Assembly (NCBI GenBank): GCA_039707655.1
Contig: CM077672.1
Location: forward strand, 458,344,390-458,408,389
Source: Elymus sibiricus
Taxonomy: Eukaryota > Streptophyta > Magnoliopsida > Poales > Poaceae
Length of the DNA stretch: 64,000 bases
Direction: 5' to 3'
In this document: positions 35,117 through 46,099 of the stretch, piece by piece
Layout of the letters: each line of letters begins with the position of its first letter
Position numbering within the stretch: position 1 is the stretch's first letter
Notes under the pieces: generated by a model
The model's database searches: none
What the model was told of the DNA's origin: nothing
The model's input: only the letters and a program-made list of their open reading frames with translations
Made by a program: the position numbers and the translations under genes

Positions 35117-37972
35117 ACTGCGCCCGCTCCCGGCTTCGCTCCTGCCCCTGGCTCTCTTCCCGCTGCGCGTCGTCCGCCTTGCCTCCTCCGCGCGCGTCTC
35201 CGCTCCGCCCGCCGGCTCACCGCGCCGCCTCGTCGCCTCTGCTGCCCCCCTCGTCCGCTCCGCCGGCCGGCTCCGGCCCCCGCACGCACTTGCCGGCTCG
35301 CCTCCCAGCTGCTCTGCCTGCGCCGTCTCGCCCCGCGTCGGCTCCCCCCGCAGCGCCTCCACGCCGCTGCCCCCACACCTGGCTGCAACGCGGCGCCCGC
35401 CCCGTCCCGCGCGCGCACCGTCTCCCCGCGCCAGCCCTGCGCCGCCCGCCCCGCGGCCGGCCTCCCCCGCCTCCGCGCGCCCGGCCCGGGCCGGCTCCGG
35501 GTCGCCTGTGCCGCCAGCCTGCTCGCGCCCACGGCTCCTCTGCACCGCGCGCCACCCCGGCCGCGCCCGGCCTCCTCCTCCTCTGCTGGCCGCGGTTCCC
35601 GCGCCCGCCTCCGCTCCGCACGGCCGCGCACCCGCGCAGCGGCGGGTCGCCGCGGCTCCGTCCGTCCCCGCGCGTGCGCCAACGCCCGGCGGCTCCCCGT
35701 CGCCGGCTCCGCGCCGGCTCCGCCTGCGGCACCCCGCCACACAGCCGCCTCCGCCTGCTTGCCCCGCGGCCGGCTTCGCCGCGCCCGTCGGAGGCCGGCT
35801 TCTCCCCGCCACACAGCCGCCTCCGCCTGCTCGCCCCGCGGCCGGCTTCGCCGCGCCCGTCGGAGGCCGGCTTCGCCCGCCCCACTCCGTCTCCGGCCTG
35901 CACGCGCAGCGCCCCCCTGCCGCTTCAGCCGGCTGCCTCGGCCGGTCGCCCGGGCATGTAAAAGAAAAAGAGAGAGCGAGGTGGCAGGGCCGGCTAGAAG
36001 AAAAGTCAAGGGCCGCCTAAAAAAAAAGGACCGGTTGGAGAGTGACCCGGCTGAAAAAAAAAGAAGCTGCCCATCCGGCCCCCCCAAAAAAAAAAAGAGT
36101 TGCTGCCGGCTGAGAAAAAAATGCTGCAAAGGAAAAAGGACCGCCAGCTGCGCCCGCTTTGACGGCCGGCCGGCTGCGCCTGGCCGGCTGCAGCAAGCCG
36201 GCTGCGGAGCCGGCCCGGCCGCCCGTCCGCCTCGACGCCGGCTGCGCCCGCTTGGACGCCCGGTCGCCCGTCCGCTTCGACGCCTGGCCGGTCGGGCCCG
36301 ACCCACTAGGGCGCCCCTCGACCGCCCGAAGGCTCGGGCCGCCTGCCGGAGGACACCTCCGACCCGTCCGCGTCAAAAAGCAATGTGAGCTCCCATTCGC
36401 ATACCTTTGCACGGTGCACACAGACAGATAACCCCGAGCGACCCTCGGGGTTTGTCGCTGCATTTCTTCAGCTGCTCTGCTGTTCCCCCCGGCGCCTGCT
36501 AGTCTCAGCCCGGGGGCTGGCCGTTTGGCCCGATACGTTCTTCCCTGCAGACGGCTTAGTAGTGTGCACGGTACCAAAGGCCCACTCTTCGTCTCAGCTA
36601 CAGACCGGCTCCCGGCTGTCCGGCTGGCGAGAGCAAACGCTGGAGGTCACCTCACATGAAAAACGTCTGGGGAGAAAACGGCTTGGGCGACCTGGTCGTT
36701 TCCTTTGTGAGTATCTGCTCGGTCGAATCTGCTCCCAGAGTCCGAGTACTGTACACTCTACTCCGCGGCCCACTCTTCGCCTCAGCTACAGACCGGCTCC
36801 CGGCTGTCCGGCTAGCAAGAGCAAAAGCCAAAGAGCGGAGGGGACATGAAAAATACTGACGGGGGCTCGGACGAAACCGAGTCGGCACCCTCTGCATAAA
36901 ACTTGCACTGCCAAAACCAAACATTTGATATATCTGCGCTGCCTAACTTTGTCTTTTGCATGATCATTTCCGTGGGGAACCCCCCTCCTCGCCAGGAGGC
37001 TCGGAGGGTAACACGGCCGGCTGGCTTGAGCCCGGAACACGGACGGCCGGCTTGAGCCCGGAAGACGGCCGGCTGGCTTGAGCCCGGAAGATGGACGGCT
37101 CGCTTGAGCCCGGAAGACGGCCGGCTGGGTTGAGCCCGGAAGACGGCCGGCTGGCTTGAGCCCGGAAGACGGCCGGCTGGCAACCCTGCAACTCGTCCGG
37201 CTGGCCACCCTGCAACTCGTCCGGCTGGCCACCCTGCAACTCGTCCGGCTGGCCACCCTGCAACCCAGCCACCCAGTGGGCGCGCCCCGCTGGGAAAACG
37301 CCACGCCGGTTGCAGGCTCGCCGCCGGCTTCCACCGGCATCCTCAACGCCACCGTCTGCTCCAACGACAGCGAAGACCCTCCGCCCGACTCTTTGAGTCG
37401 CACGGAGGCTCGGAGGCTACAGCCAGTGGGTGCGCTGGCGCGCCCCCACTGAAGAGTCAGCAAAGCTCCGCGCCCACCTGCCGGCGGACTCCGCTCCGCG
37501 CCCGGCGGCGCCTCGCGCCCACCTGCCGGCGGACTCCGCTCCACGCCCATCTGCTTCAACAAGCTGCAAGGACCCTCCGCCTGACTCTTCGAGTCGCCCG
37601 GAGGCTCGAAGTGCTTCGCGCCCACCTGCCGACGGACTCCGCTCCGCGCCCGGCGGCGCCTCGCGCCCACCTGCCGGCGAACTCCGATCCGCGCCTGGCG
37701 GCGCCTCGCGCCCACCTGCCGGCGAACTCCGATCCGCGCCCGGCGGCTCTCTGTGCCCATCTGCTTCAACAAGCTGCAAGGACTCTCCGCCCGACTCTTC
37801 GAGTCACCCGGAGGCTCGGAGGCTACACCTAGTGGGTGCGCTAACGCGCCCCCACTGGAAGCGAGCCGCGCCGGCTGCGACCCGCGGCCGGCTGTCATCG
37901 ACAATCTCTGCTTCGACACCAGCGAACACCCTCCGCCCGACTCTTCGAGTCGCCCAGAGGCTCGGAGGCTAC
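35117..37972 (+). other. Very GC-rich internal region of a Gypsy-like element
   Basis: From 35117 to about 36400 the sequence is extremely rich in C and G and open in nearly every frame (for example 35074-36306 minus, 35179-35961 plus). This is compositional, not evidence of coding. A-tracts of 8-12 bases punctuate it at 36010-36120. A segment around 36580-36640 is duplicated at 36760-36835. The right end carries repeated GGAGGCTCGGAGGCTAC, a grass Gypsy polypurine tract, the last copy directly abutting a TGTCGGGGGGATGACC LTR start at 37973. No gag or pol domain is visible and the left LTR is missing. Confidence 0.5.
37013..37270. repeat. 26-bp and 24-bp minisatellite in GC-rich internal region
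   Basis: About six copies of a 26-bp unit containing GGCTGGCTTGAGCCCGGAAG, then three copies of a 24-bp unit containing CAACTCGTCCGGCTGG. The units are not or only partly in step with codons, so they leave long frames of repeated peptide on several frames. Confidence 0.85.
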
Positions 37973-38968
37973 TGTCGGGGGGATGACCCCCGGGTAGGCT
38001 CAAGAGGACAAGTCACCATTTCGAAACTTTGCCAGGGAAGCGGCCCCTTGGCTGGCCGGAAGACGGACGGCCGACTTGAGCCCGGAAGACGGCCGGCTGG
38101 CTTGAGCCCGGAACAAGGACGGCCGGCTTGAGCCCCGAACATGGACGGCCGGCTTGAGCCCGGAAGACGGCCGGCTGGCTTGAGCCCGGAACACGAACGG
38201 CCGGCTTGAGCCCGGAAGACGGCCGGCGGGCTTGAGCCCGGAAGATGGCCAGCTGGGTTGAGCCCGGAAAACGGCCGGCTGGGTTGAGCCCGGAAGACGG
38301 CCGGCTGGGTTGAGCCCGGAAGACGGCCGGCTGGGTTGAGCCCGGAAGACGGCCGGCTGGCAACCCCGCAACTCGTCCGGCTGGCCACCCTGCAACTCGT
38401 CCGGCTGGCCACCCTGCAACCCGTCCGGCTGGCCACCTGGAGCCAGCTGGCCTGCCACACGAAGTCAACCACAACGTCTCGTCGGACTGCGCAGACGAGA
38501 CGGCCATGCTTTACAATGGAGCACTGTAGATGAGCAGCAGACACTATTCATATGTCATGTGTCACCTCAAATAGTGTAGTTAGGCCATGTGGGCCACCTC
38601 TTGTCCCCTGGGCACCCCTTTATAAGGTGACCCAGGGAGCTCTCTCGTGAGCATGCTCAATGACAGCCATGCTCTCACTCTCCCTCATTCTCACACACAC
38701 TCACAGGAGAAGTGGAGAGCCCAGTGCCTCCTTCTTCCTCCTTCAAACAGCTCCAGGAGCGACCATGTACTACCATATACTCCACATATACATCAGATAT
38801 GCAGGAGTAGGGGTGTTACCTCCCACGGAGGGCCCCGAACCTGGGTAAACCATCGTGTACAGCCGCCCAAACCCGTCCCGGATCTCCACTGTAGCCTTGC
38901 CCTCACCTCTTCAAGCCATACCATGGCATCTGCCGTGATGCGGCACCCCCCGCGAGAACGCCACGACA
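37973..38968 (+). repeat. LTR of the GC-rich Gypsy-like element
   Basis: Starts TGTCGGGGGGATGACC right after a polypurine tract. TATA box TATAAG at 38621-38626. The transcribed part contains GGGCCCCGAACCTGGGTAAA, a word seen at the ends of many grass Gypsy LTRs. The right end at about 38968 (CCACGACA) is a best guess. Only one LTR is present. Confidence 0.6.
38050..38435. repeat. Minisatellite in LTR, same units as 37013-37270
   Basis: About eleven copies of the 26-bp unit (GAGCCCGGAAGACGG core) from 38066 to 38360, then three of the 24-bp unit. The order 26-bp then 24-bp repeats is the same as in the internal region. Confidence 0.85.
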
Positions 38969-39962
38969 ACTCCGTTCGGTACTGTCGCACTACCTTCCTC
39001 TACTACCTGAGTCCCACCTTAGTTTGCAGCACTAAGCAGAAGTACCGCTGGTGGGAGCGGTAGTACCGCTCCGGCGGCACTACTGCGTCCCTAACTCTGT
39101 TAGTTGCACTCTATGGCCGGTACTGCTGTCCAGGGCGGTAGTACCAATCACCCGAGCGGTAGTACCACTTGTGGACGACTTGTGGGCAGAAAACGGTTGG
39201 ATTTTCTCTGCCATTATAAAAGGAGGTCTTCTTCCCCAAGTTGACCTACCTCTTTTCCCCCAAGCTCCATTGTTGCCCCTAAGCTCATTTTCGCCCGATC
39301 TCCCTCCCTAGCCATCAAATCTTGTTGATGCTCTAGGGTTTGCTTGAGAAGGCCTTGATCTACACTTCCACCAAGAGATATTTGATTCCCCCCACTAATC
39401 CCTTGCGGATCTTGTTACTACTCTTGGGTGTTTGGGCACCCTAGACGGAAGAGGTCACCTCGGAGCCACAATCCACTGTGGTGAAGCTTCGTGGTGGTGT
39501 TGGGAGCCTCAAACTCAGTTGTGGAGAGAGCCCCAACCTTGTTTGTAAAGGTTCGGTCGCCGCCTTCAAGGGCACCACTAGTGGAATCACGGCACCTTGC
39601 ATTGTGCGAGGGCGTGAGGAGAATACAATGGCCCTAGTGGCTTCTTGGGGAGCATTGTGCCTCCACACTGCTCCAACAGAGACGTACATCCCCCTAAATG
39701 GAAGGAACTTCGGTAACACATCCTCGTCTTCACCGACTCCACTTGTGGTTATCTCTAACCTTTACATTGTGCAAGCTATTATTGTGTTGTATTCTTTGCT
39801 TGCTTGTGTTGCTATTGTTGTTTGCATCATATAGGTTGCTCACCATATATAGTTGCATATCTAGACAACCTATTTGTTGCTAAACCTAATTTGTTAAGAA
39901 AAGCTAAAAATTGGCAGTTGCCTATTCATCCCCCCTTCTAGTCAACCATATCGATCCTTTCA
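38969..39962 (+). repeat. Copia-type LTR end or solo LTR
   Basis: Contains repeated GCGGTAGTACC words (39058-39170), a TATA box (TATAAAAG, 39215-39222), a leader-like region and a terminus TCGATCCTTTCA at 39962. The next bases are not a primer-binding site, so this is a solo or broken LTR. I could not fix its left end; 38969 is the edge of the neighbouring LTR. Confidence 0.5.
39215..39222 (+). promoter_or_regulatory. TATA box of the Copia-type LTR
   Basis: TATAAAAG followed 25-35 bp downstream by a pyrimidine-rich start region; typical LTR promoter spacing. Confidence 0.5.
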
Positions 39963-40214
39963 CCTGTCCACCGCCTTTCGCCCATTCCTTTGCCTATAAT
40001 TCCATAAATCGAGAAACCCTCGGTACCAATTTTGTCCAATTGTTTCTGCCGCCGCAAGTTCCTGTTTCGAGGAGATCCAATCTGGAGGCATGTTTCGGCA
40101 CCCCGCAAGAGGGGGAATCCATCACCGGAGGCTTATTCATCAACCTTGCTGCCTCCATGACCATGTGTGAGTAGTTCCCTTAGGACCTTAGGGTCCATAC
40201 CAGTAGCTAGATGG

Positions 40215-40251
<37 letters not shown>

Positions 40252-40385
40252 TTCAATACAAAGTTCTTATGAGTTGCGTCATATGATCGGGATCCATATG
40301 ATGTAATCGGTGGTTGTGTTTGTTGGGATATGATGAATTGTCACTTTATGATCAGATTATTCATTGAAATATATCAAACCTTCTT
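39963..40385 (+). repeat. Fragment of a Gypsy-type LTR
   Basis: Matches the middle of the LTR at 33591-35116 with divergence (shared GCCGCCGCAAG, GATCCAATCTGGAGG, CATCAACCTTGCTGCC, TGTTTGTTGGGAT, TTTATGATCAGATTATTCAT). It belongs to a related subfamily and is truncated at both ends. Confidence 0.7.
40217..40247. repeat. (CT)n microsatellite
   Basis: An uninterrupted CT run of about 31 bp inside the LTR fragment. The related LTR at 33591 has only a short CTCTCTC stretch at this place. A shorter CT run lies at 57109-57129. Confidence 0.95.
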
Positions 40386-40879
40386 ACTCCTCCTCAAGAA
40401 AAGTCTTCTTCCTTCTCTCGCCGGCACCGCTGCCGATCCACCACACCTTTGATGGCCTTTGGGCCATGGAGGTGCGGAGGATCTTGGCTCCCCGCCGGCA
40501 GGAGGGACACCATTCTCGTTTTTGTTAGGTTCGCCGTCTTGGGTGGGGCTGTGTGGCGGTGGCGATGTCCCTCAGTAGGAATAATGTCTCCCTTGTCCTA
40601 CCCCATCCCGATGGTGCGAATAGCGTCGTTGGAGGATGTGTGGAGGCGTGTCTCCGTCGGATCTTGCGGGTTTTGGTCAGTGCTTGTCTTAGATGGATCT
40701 ATTTGGATCCAGTTTTTGTTCGTCTTCGTTCGCGTGGTTATAGGTTTGATCTTTCCGATCTACAACTCTCTTCATCGGCGATGGTTGCTACTCTGGTGCG
40801 CTGGTCCTTTGGGGCCTTAGCACGACGACTTCCCGACTATCTACTATAACAAGATTTGCCCGACTCCGGTGAGGGAGGG
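40386..40879. other. Unassigned fragment before the second nest
   Basis: About 490 bp of GT-rich sequence with one overlapping pair of open frames (40449-40820, 40553-40849) and no domain I can name. Its style (GCGATGTCCC, then CCGACTATCTACTATAACAAG) resembles 5' parts of grass LINEs, but no endonuclease or RT is present. Confidence 0.35.
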
Positions 40880-41686
40880 TGTAGGATCGAAAGTATGTCT
40901 AGAGGGGGGGGGGTGATTAGACTACTTGACCAAATAAAAATCTATCTTTTTCCCAATTTTAGTTGTAGGCAGATTTTAGCAAGTACACCAAGTCAAGTAT
41001 TACACTACACATGCAATTCTAAGAGTGTAGCAGCGGAAAGTAAAACATTGCACATGTAAGTAAAGGAGGGGTTGGGAGATTTCAAATGCAATGAAGACAC
41101 GATGATTTTTGGCGTGGTTTCGATAGGTGGTGCTATCGTACGTCCATGTTGATGGAGGCTTCAACCCACGAAGGGTAACGGTTGCGCGAGTCCACGGAGG
41201 GCTCCACCCACAAAGGGTCCACGAAGAAGCAACCTTGCCTATTCCACCATGGCTTCCGTCCACGAAGGACTAGCCTCACTCGGGGTAGATCTTCACGAAG
41301 TAGGCGATCTCCTTGCCCTTACAAACTCCTTGGTTCAACTCCACATGATCTTGGAGGCTCCCAAGTGACACCTAACCAATCTAGGAGACACCACTCTCCA
41401 AAAGGTAATAAATGGTGTGTTGATGATGAACTCCTTGCTCTTGTGCTTCAAATGATAGTCTCCTCAACACTCAATCTCTCTCACAGATTTGGCTTGGGTA
41501 GGAGAAGGATTGCAGTGGAAAGTAAATTGAAGAGGCTAGAAATCAAGGTTCAAATGGTTGGATTGGAATCTCTTGATCTCAACACATGAGTAGGTGGTTC
41601 TCTCTCAGAAAATGTATGGTGGAAATGTAGGCACGTTCTGATGGCTCTCTTAATTGGTAAGAGGGTGGTGGAGGGGTATAAATAGC
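40880..41686 (-). repeat. 3' LTR of the outer element, distal part
   Basis: Carries the transcript leader side of the LTR (minus strand). The sequence TATAAATAG / CTATTTATA at 41677-41685 sits exactly where the Gypsy element inserted. Repeated ACGAAGGGT and CCACGAAG words occur at 41165-41280. Confidence 0.75.
41682..41686. repeat. Target-site duplication ATAGC of the Gypsy element
   Basis: ATAGC at 41682-41686 and again at 55948-55952 flank the Gypsy element. Joining the flanks restores a continuous LTR of the outer element across the TATA region. Confidence 0.9.
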
Positions 41687-42323
41687 TCTCGGGCCTGTTT
41701 CCGGAATAAATCACAGAATGGCCCTAAGTCACACCAGCCCCAAGATCAGCACAACTGGTGGACTCCCTTGATATAGATATCCAGTACATACATAATATTA
41801 CACAGGGTTGAGCCAGAGTACTCAACGTTTATTACAAACTTGTCAATATATGGTGGTGGCGGAATATGACAGTGGTGTGGTGATGGTACAACACTGACAC
41901 AATAAAGTAGAGCCAAGCGTCAGTGTGAGGCTTGACTATTTTATTGGTGTAGCGGAAGCACTGCAGATGATACAAGTGGTAGACCACAAGACCACAAGCT
42001 GACTGACTGGGAACACCTCTAAGCGCCGGGCTCGCTAGCGCACTCTTCTTCCACAAGCTCGTCTTCCTCCAGGTCTGGCCAAATTAACAAGCCAGGGACA
42101 AGCCTGTGAGTACGTTGGAATGTACTCGCAAACATTATGAACGAAAGATATACCGAATGCATATGCTCATGCTGCATTAAATGATATGCATATGTTGACC
42201 GAAATTTAATCATGGCATGATAAATATAAACATGGTGTGGATAAAAATATATAACTTGTTAGTAATAAACCCAGAAAATAAAATGGAACATCGGGCCCTG
42301 GACCGCCCGAGGAATTCCAAGAA

Positions 42324-42472
42324 AAATGCCAAACGGGTGTCTAAAAGCGATGCCTCGAGAGGTCTTGAAAAGAAATGCCAAACGGGAGTCTGAATGCGAC
42401 GCCTCGAGAGGTCTTGAAAAAAATGCCAAACGGGTGTCTGAAAGCGACGCCTCGAGAGGTCTTGAAAAGAAG
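42324..42472. repeat. Three-copy tandem repeat of about 50-57 bp in Gypsy LTR
   Basis: Units share AATGCCAAACGGG and GCCTCGAGAGGTCTTGAAAA. The same three copies lie at 52363-52511 in the other LTR, so the array predates this insertion. Confidence 0.88.
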
Positions 42473-42473
42473 T

Positions 42474-42827
42474 GAGTATTCAGGTGGACTAGCCATCCCA
42501 AGTGATACCCAGAAAAGAAAATAAAACTGGGTATCCAGGTGGACTAGCCATCCCAAGTGATACTCAGAAAAGAAAATAAAACTGGGTATCCAGGTGGACT
42601 AGCCATCCCATGTGATACTCAGAAAAGAAAATAAAACTGGGTATCCAGGTGGACTAGCCATCCCAAGTGATACCCAGAAAAATATAAATGAGTATCCAGG
42701 TGGACTAGCCATCCCAAGTGATACTCAGAAAATATAAATGAGTATCCAGGTGGACTAGCCGTCCCAAGTGATATTCCGAAAATATAAATGAGTATCCAGG
42801 TAGACTAGCCATCCCAAGTGATACTCA
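42474..42827. repeat. Seven-copy 50/55-bp array of hairpin-like units
   Basis: Units share GTATCCAGGTGGACTAGCC and CATCCCAAGTGATAC. Starts are near 42475, 42531, 42586, 42641, 42692, 42742 and 42792 (four longer units with an AGAAAATAAAACT spacer, then three of 50 bp). Each has inverted arms of the type GAGTATC..GATACTC or GGGTATC..GATACCC. The other LTR has the same array at 52512-52865. Confidence 0.9.
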
Positions 42828-45800
42828 GATTTCACATAGAAGAACAGGGTTAGTCCACAATAATATTTATGATAACAATAATATTCATGATATCATCAGC
42901 GGTGACAATAATTATCCTGCAAAATGAATCAAGCTCAATTTAATTATTTCCTCCGAAGACCGACATCGGGACCGACACTTGACCCTTCCCAGCTAACGTC
43001 CTTGACCGTGGACACGGCTATTCGAATAGGTATAACTCTGCAGAGGGTGTACTCTTTACCCACAAGTAAAGGATTTCTTTAGTCAACACCGAGATGCTGA
43101 CTAATTCCCATCACGGTCTTTGGGTTGAAAACACACCTGACCAGCACACACTAGATTAACTTTCCGGATGCCAGGAATCACCCAAAGCACCGTTCAAGAA
43201 AAACTCTAAATCGGGGAGACCATCGTCTCGAATCGCATGGGATCACTATTTATACGCGCGGATTACAAGGGGTGCCCTCCTCTCAGCCCAGCCGGATACA
43301 CCCATGCCCCTTGACCCGATGACTGGCATTAGTCCATGGCCGTGGAACCCTCATCAGGGCCCCTCTATGTGGTGTGCACACGGACAGGGGTTAGCAACTT
43401 ACTAAACCGCACTCCCCTTGCAGGAAGACTAGTGGCAGCACGGTATTTAGCTAGGCTTGACGGAACAAGACTCGATCTAGGTCGACTCAGGAGGTGTTGT
43501 TATTATGACTGGCATACTTCATATGCCACCGTGACACCATCATGTCATGATGTGACCCATGCCCTCCGGCACGTCCAAGGCAGGAGACACACTCCTGGAT
43601 TTCTCACAGCTTTTATCCATGTTAGAAAGATTCTTGGATGCATGGAAGAATGCACAAATGATATGACCATACATGCACATGCTATTCACCATATAATCGG
43701 TGAAATCTCGAACGGATGCAAACGTGTATGCAATCACCATATCCCAAGTTCAAAAATGCTTGCCTTGATCAAAGTAGTCAGAAGATGTTCCCTCAAAATT
43801 CCCGGCAAAGTCCCCCTCTTCGTTTTCTATAAAATGGAAATTCAAATTAAAATTCAAATTTTTGCAACAGTACCAAAAAGTTGTCTCAAAATATTTTCAA
43901 ATAAATACTAAAAAAAACTAGAGTGAAAAAGAAATTTTTCAAAAAAAGAATCAATTAAAACGGAGTTGTGGTTAAAAAGTTATTAAAGTTTTAAAACCAT
44001 GGGCTTTTCTGCAAAAATACAATTTGCCAGCGCGTCCCTGTGCGGTAAAACAGAAAACGCTTCAGGGAAAATACGCTTTCCAAAGTAGAAAGCGTAAATG
44101 AACAGAATACGCTTTCGGTTAAATCAGTAAAAGATTAAAACGCTGACGGGTGGGCCCCACCCGTCAGGTTTGAAATTCAAATGCGCTCGCGCGCGTTAAC
44201 AGAGAGGGGAAGGCGGTCACCGGCGGCGATTGCCGGGGTTTCAGTAGGCGGCGATGGTCGGGATGTGCTCAGGGCGGGATTCCGCGTCGGTGGGTGGTGG
44301 TGGTGGTCGCCGGCGAGCACCGGAGCGACGGTGAGGTCAACTCCGGCGGACGGCGGCGTCAGGTGAAGTTGGATCTCGTCGGGGAGAGCTTCGGTCGTCG
44401 AATTGGAGCGTGGAGTGGATGAGTGGCTGCACGAGAGGGCGACTGGTGAAGTTTGAGTGGTGGAGGTGGAGTAACGGCGTCGGAAGCTTCCGGGGACCCG
44501 AGGCGGATCGGCCGGTCGGAGGTGGGGAAGAATACCTCCCCGAGGTTGGGGAGGCGTGCGGGAGGTCGATTAGGAAGGCGTAGGGGTGGTGGATGCTTAG
44601 AACGAAGCTTGGGGATCCTTTATAAAGGCGAGTCGAGGAGGTCAGTGGCGGAGCGGATCACGCCGGAGTAAATCCGGCCGGCGAGGTAGTTAGGGATGGT
44701 GGCGAGGTTGGTGAGGGATTAGTGAGACGAGAGGAGTCTTCTGCTAGCGCTAGCATGATCAACCACCTCGTCCCGCTGCCTTATCCACGACGGGCACCCG
44801 TACGGCCATGGCGGCCGTGGCCGTCTCCGGCGACTGCCAGGCGGGGTCGGGTTGGCTCGGACGGCGCGTGAAGTGACAGAGGAGGGCGACGCATGGAGAG
44901 GGAGTAGGAGAGGGAGCGGTGGAGAGAGTGAAGGCGGCAGGAGGCCGTGTCGATCCGCTCTGCCGCCGCGGCTGAGGACGGTGGTCGTTGCATCGGCCGG
45001 TTCCTGTGCTGTCGGCGGCGAGCGACTGACCAGAGGGGTCCTGGCGGGGCATTTATGATCAGAGGAGGCGTGGATGTGGAGGAGATGGGGTGGAGTGCAG
45101 TGCACGGCGCCGAACTCCCCTGTTCTCTGAACTTTGCTATTTCTCTGAATTTTTTGACAGTGCTACAGTGTGCACACCAGGTGTATGATGAAATGCCAGA
45201 GGGCTCTAGGCATTTTAGGAATTTGTGAGAATTTTTGTGGTGATGTGTTGATGCATAATGGAGATGCTGGCCAAATTTCAGAATTTTTGGAGCAATTAAA
45301 ATTGGGTTTTGATCAGAGAGATTAAATCTGGTCCAAATTTGAATTGAATGAAATTTGAAAATTTTGAACTGTGGAACAGAATGTTTTTGATGAAATGGAG
45401 TGTGGGTACTGTGAAGTAGTTGGAGTAATTTTTGTGGGTGCAAAAGATTTGAAAATAATATAGTTCCTTTGTAAATCAAAGAAACAAGGAATAATTGAAA
45501 TTCCAACTTTGGAATTTATTAAATATAAGAAAAATATTTTTGTGGTAAGGAGAGGTATTGGATACTGTCCCAGGGTGTGCGGATGACTTGAATGAGAATT
45601 TAGAAGTGGTAGAATAATTTTATGAGAATTTTATAAGTGCTTGAAAACAATGAAATGGGCTATTTCATTGGAATAATTTTAGTTATTCAAAAACTTTTCT
45701 AAATGAAAAATATTTGTGATCCTCCAAAAATAATTACTCAAGTAATAAACCATCAATTAAAACCATTTTAAATTTTTTGAAACCCAATTGAAAATTCAGA

Positions 45801-45910
45801 AGGGATTTTCAAAATAGAAGAAAGAGAGAAAAAGGCCATGGTGATCCAAATTTTTTTATTTTGAATAAAAGATTTAAAAATTCAAAAGAGGATATTTTTG
45901 GGGTGTTACA

Positions 45911-46099
45911 ACACCTACCCCCCTTAAGAAAAATCTCGTCCCTGAGATTTCAGCTGTCCCTCAAACAGGTACGAGTACTCAGTCCTTAGATGATCCTCTC
46001 TTTCCCAGGTTGCTTCTTCCTCGGTGTGATTACTCCACTGGACCTTGTAAAATTTTATCACACTCCGACGGGTTCTCCATTCGGACTCCTCCAAAAAAA
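45911..46099 (-). pseudogene. Chromodomain and 3' end of Gypsy pol
   Basis: In a frame shifted from the main pol frame, the minus strand at about 45965-46080 encodes IKFYKVQWSNHTEEE followed by ATWEREDHLR, the conserved core of a chromodomain (KWxxxxxxxxTWE type). It then runs into the purine-rich tract at 45911-45930. Chromodomains steer chromovirus integration toward heterochromatin. A small indel near 46110 (T run) separates it from integrase. Confidence 0.8.

Larger units (their letters stand above)
41687..45910 (-). repeat. 3' LTR of Gypsy element
   Basis: Collinear with the right LTR. The outer end reads TCTCGGG where the other copy has TGTCGGG; the inner end is GGGGTGTTACA. It contains two tandem arrays (42324-42472, 42474-42827), the block shared with the LARD LTR (43006-43029) and a GC-rich promoter-side region (44160-45060). 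Confidence 0.93.

Noticed and set aside
35074..36306. 410-codon minus-strand frame and several overlapping plus-strand frames
   Set aside because: Extreme GC content suppresses stops; product is Arg/Ala/Gly-rich without any domain, and rival frames of similar length exist on both strands.
36786..38003. 405-codon minus-strand frame with repeated peptide
   Set aside because: Produced by a 26-bp minisatellite and GC-rich composition; the repeat length is not a multiple of three and the same peptide appears in other frames.
40449..40849. 123-codon and 98-codon plus frames as a gene
   Set aside because: No promoter, no domain, lies in a remnant between two mobile elements; kept only as an unassigned fragment.
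42474..42827. CRISPR-like look of regularly spaced repeats
   Set aside because: Spacers are themselves repeats, the array is duplicated in both LTRs, and the genome is plant nuclear.
44719..45506. 128-241-codon frames in the Gypsy LTR
   Set aside because: GC-rich promoter-side part of the LTR. The copy at 54756-55543 keeps the shorter frame but breaks the longer one, and no domain is seen.
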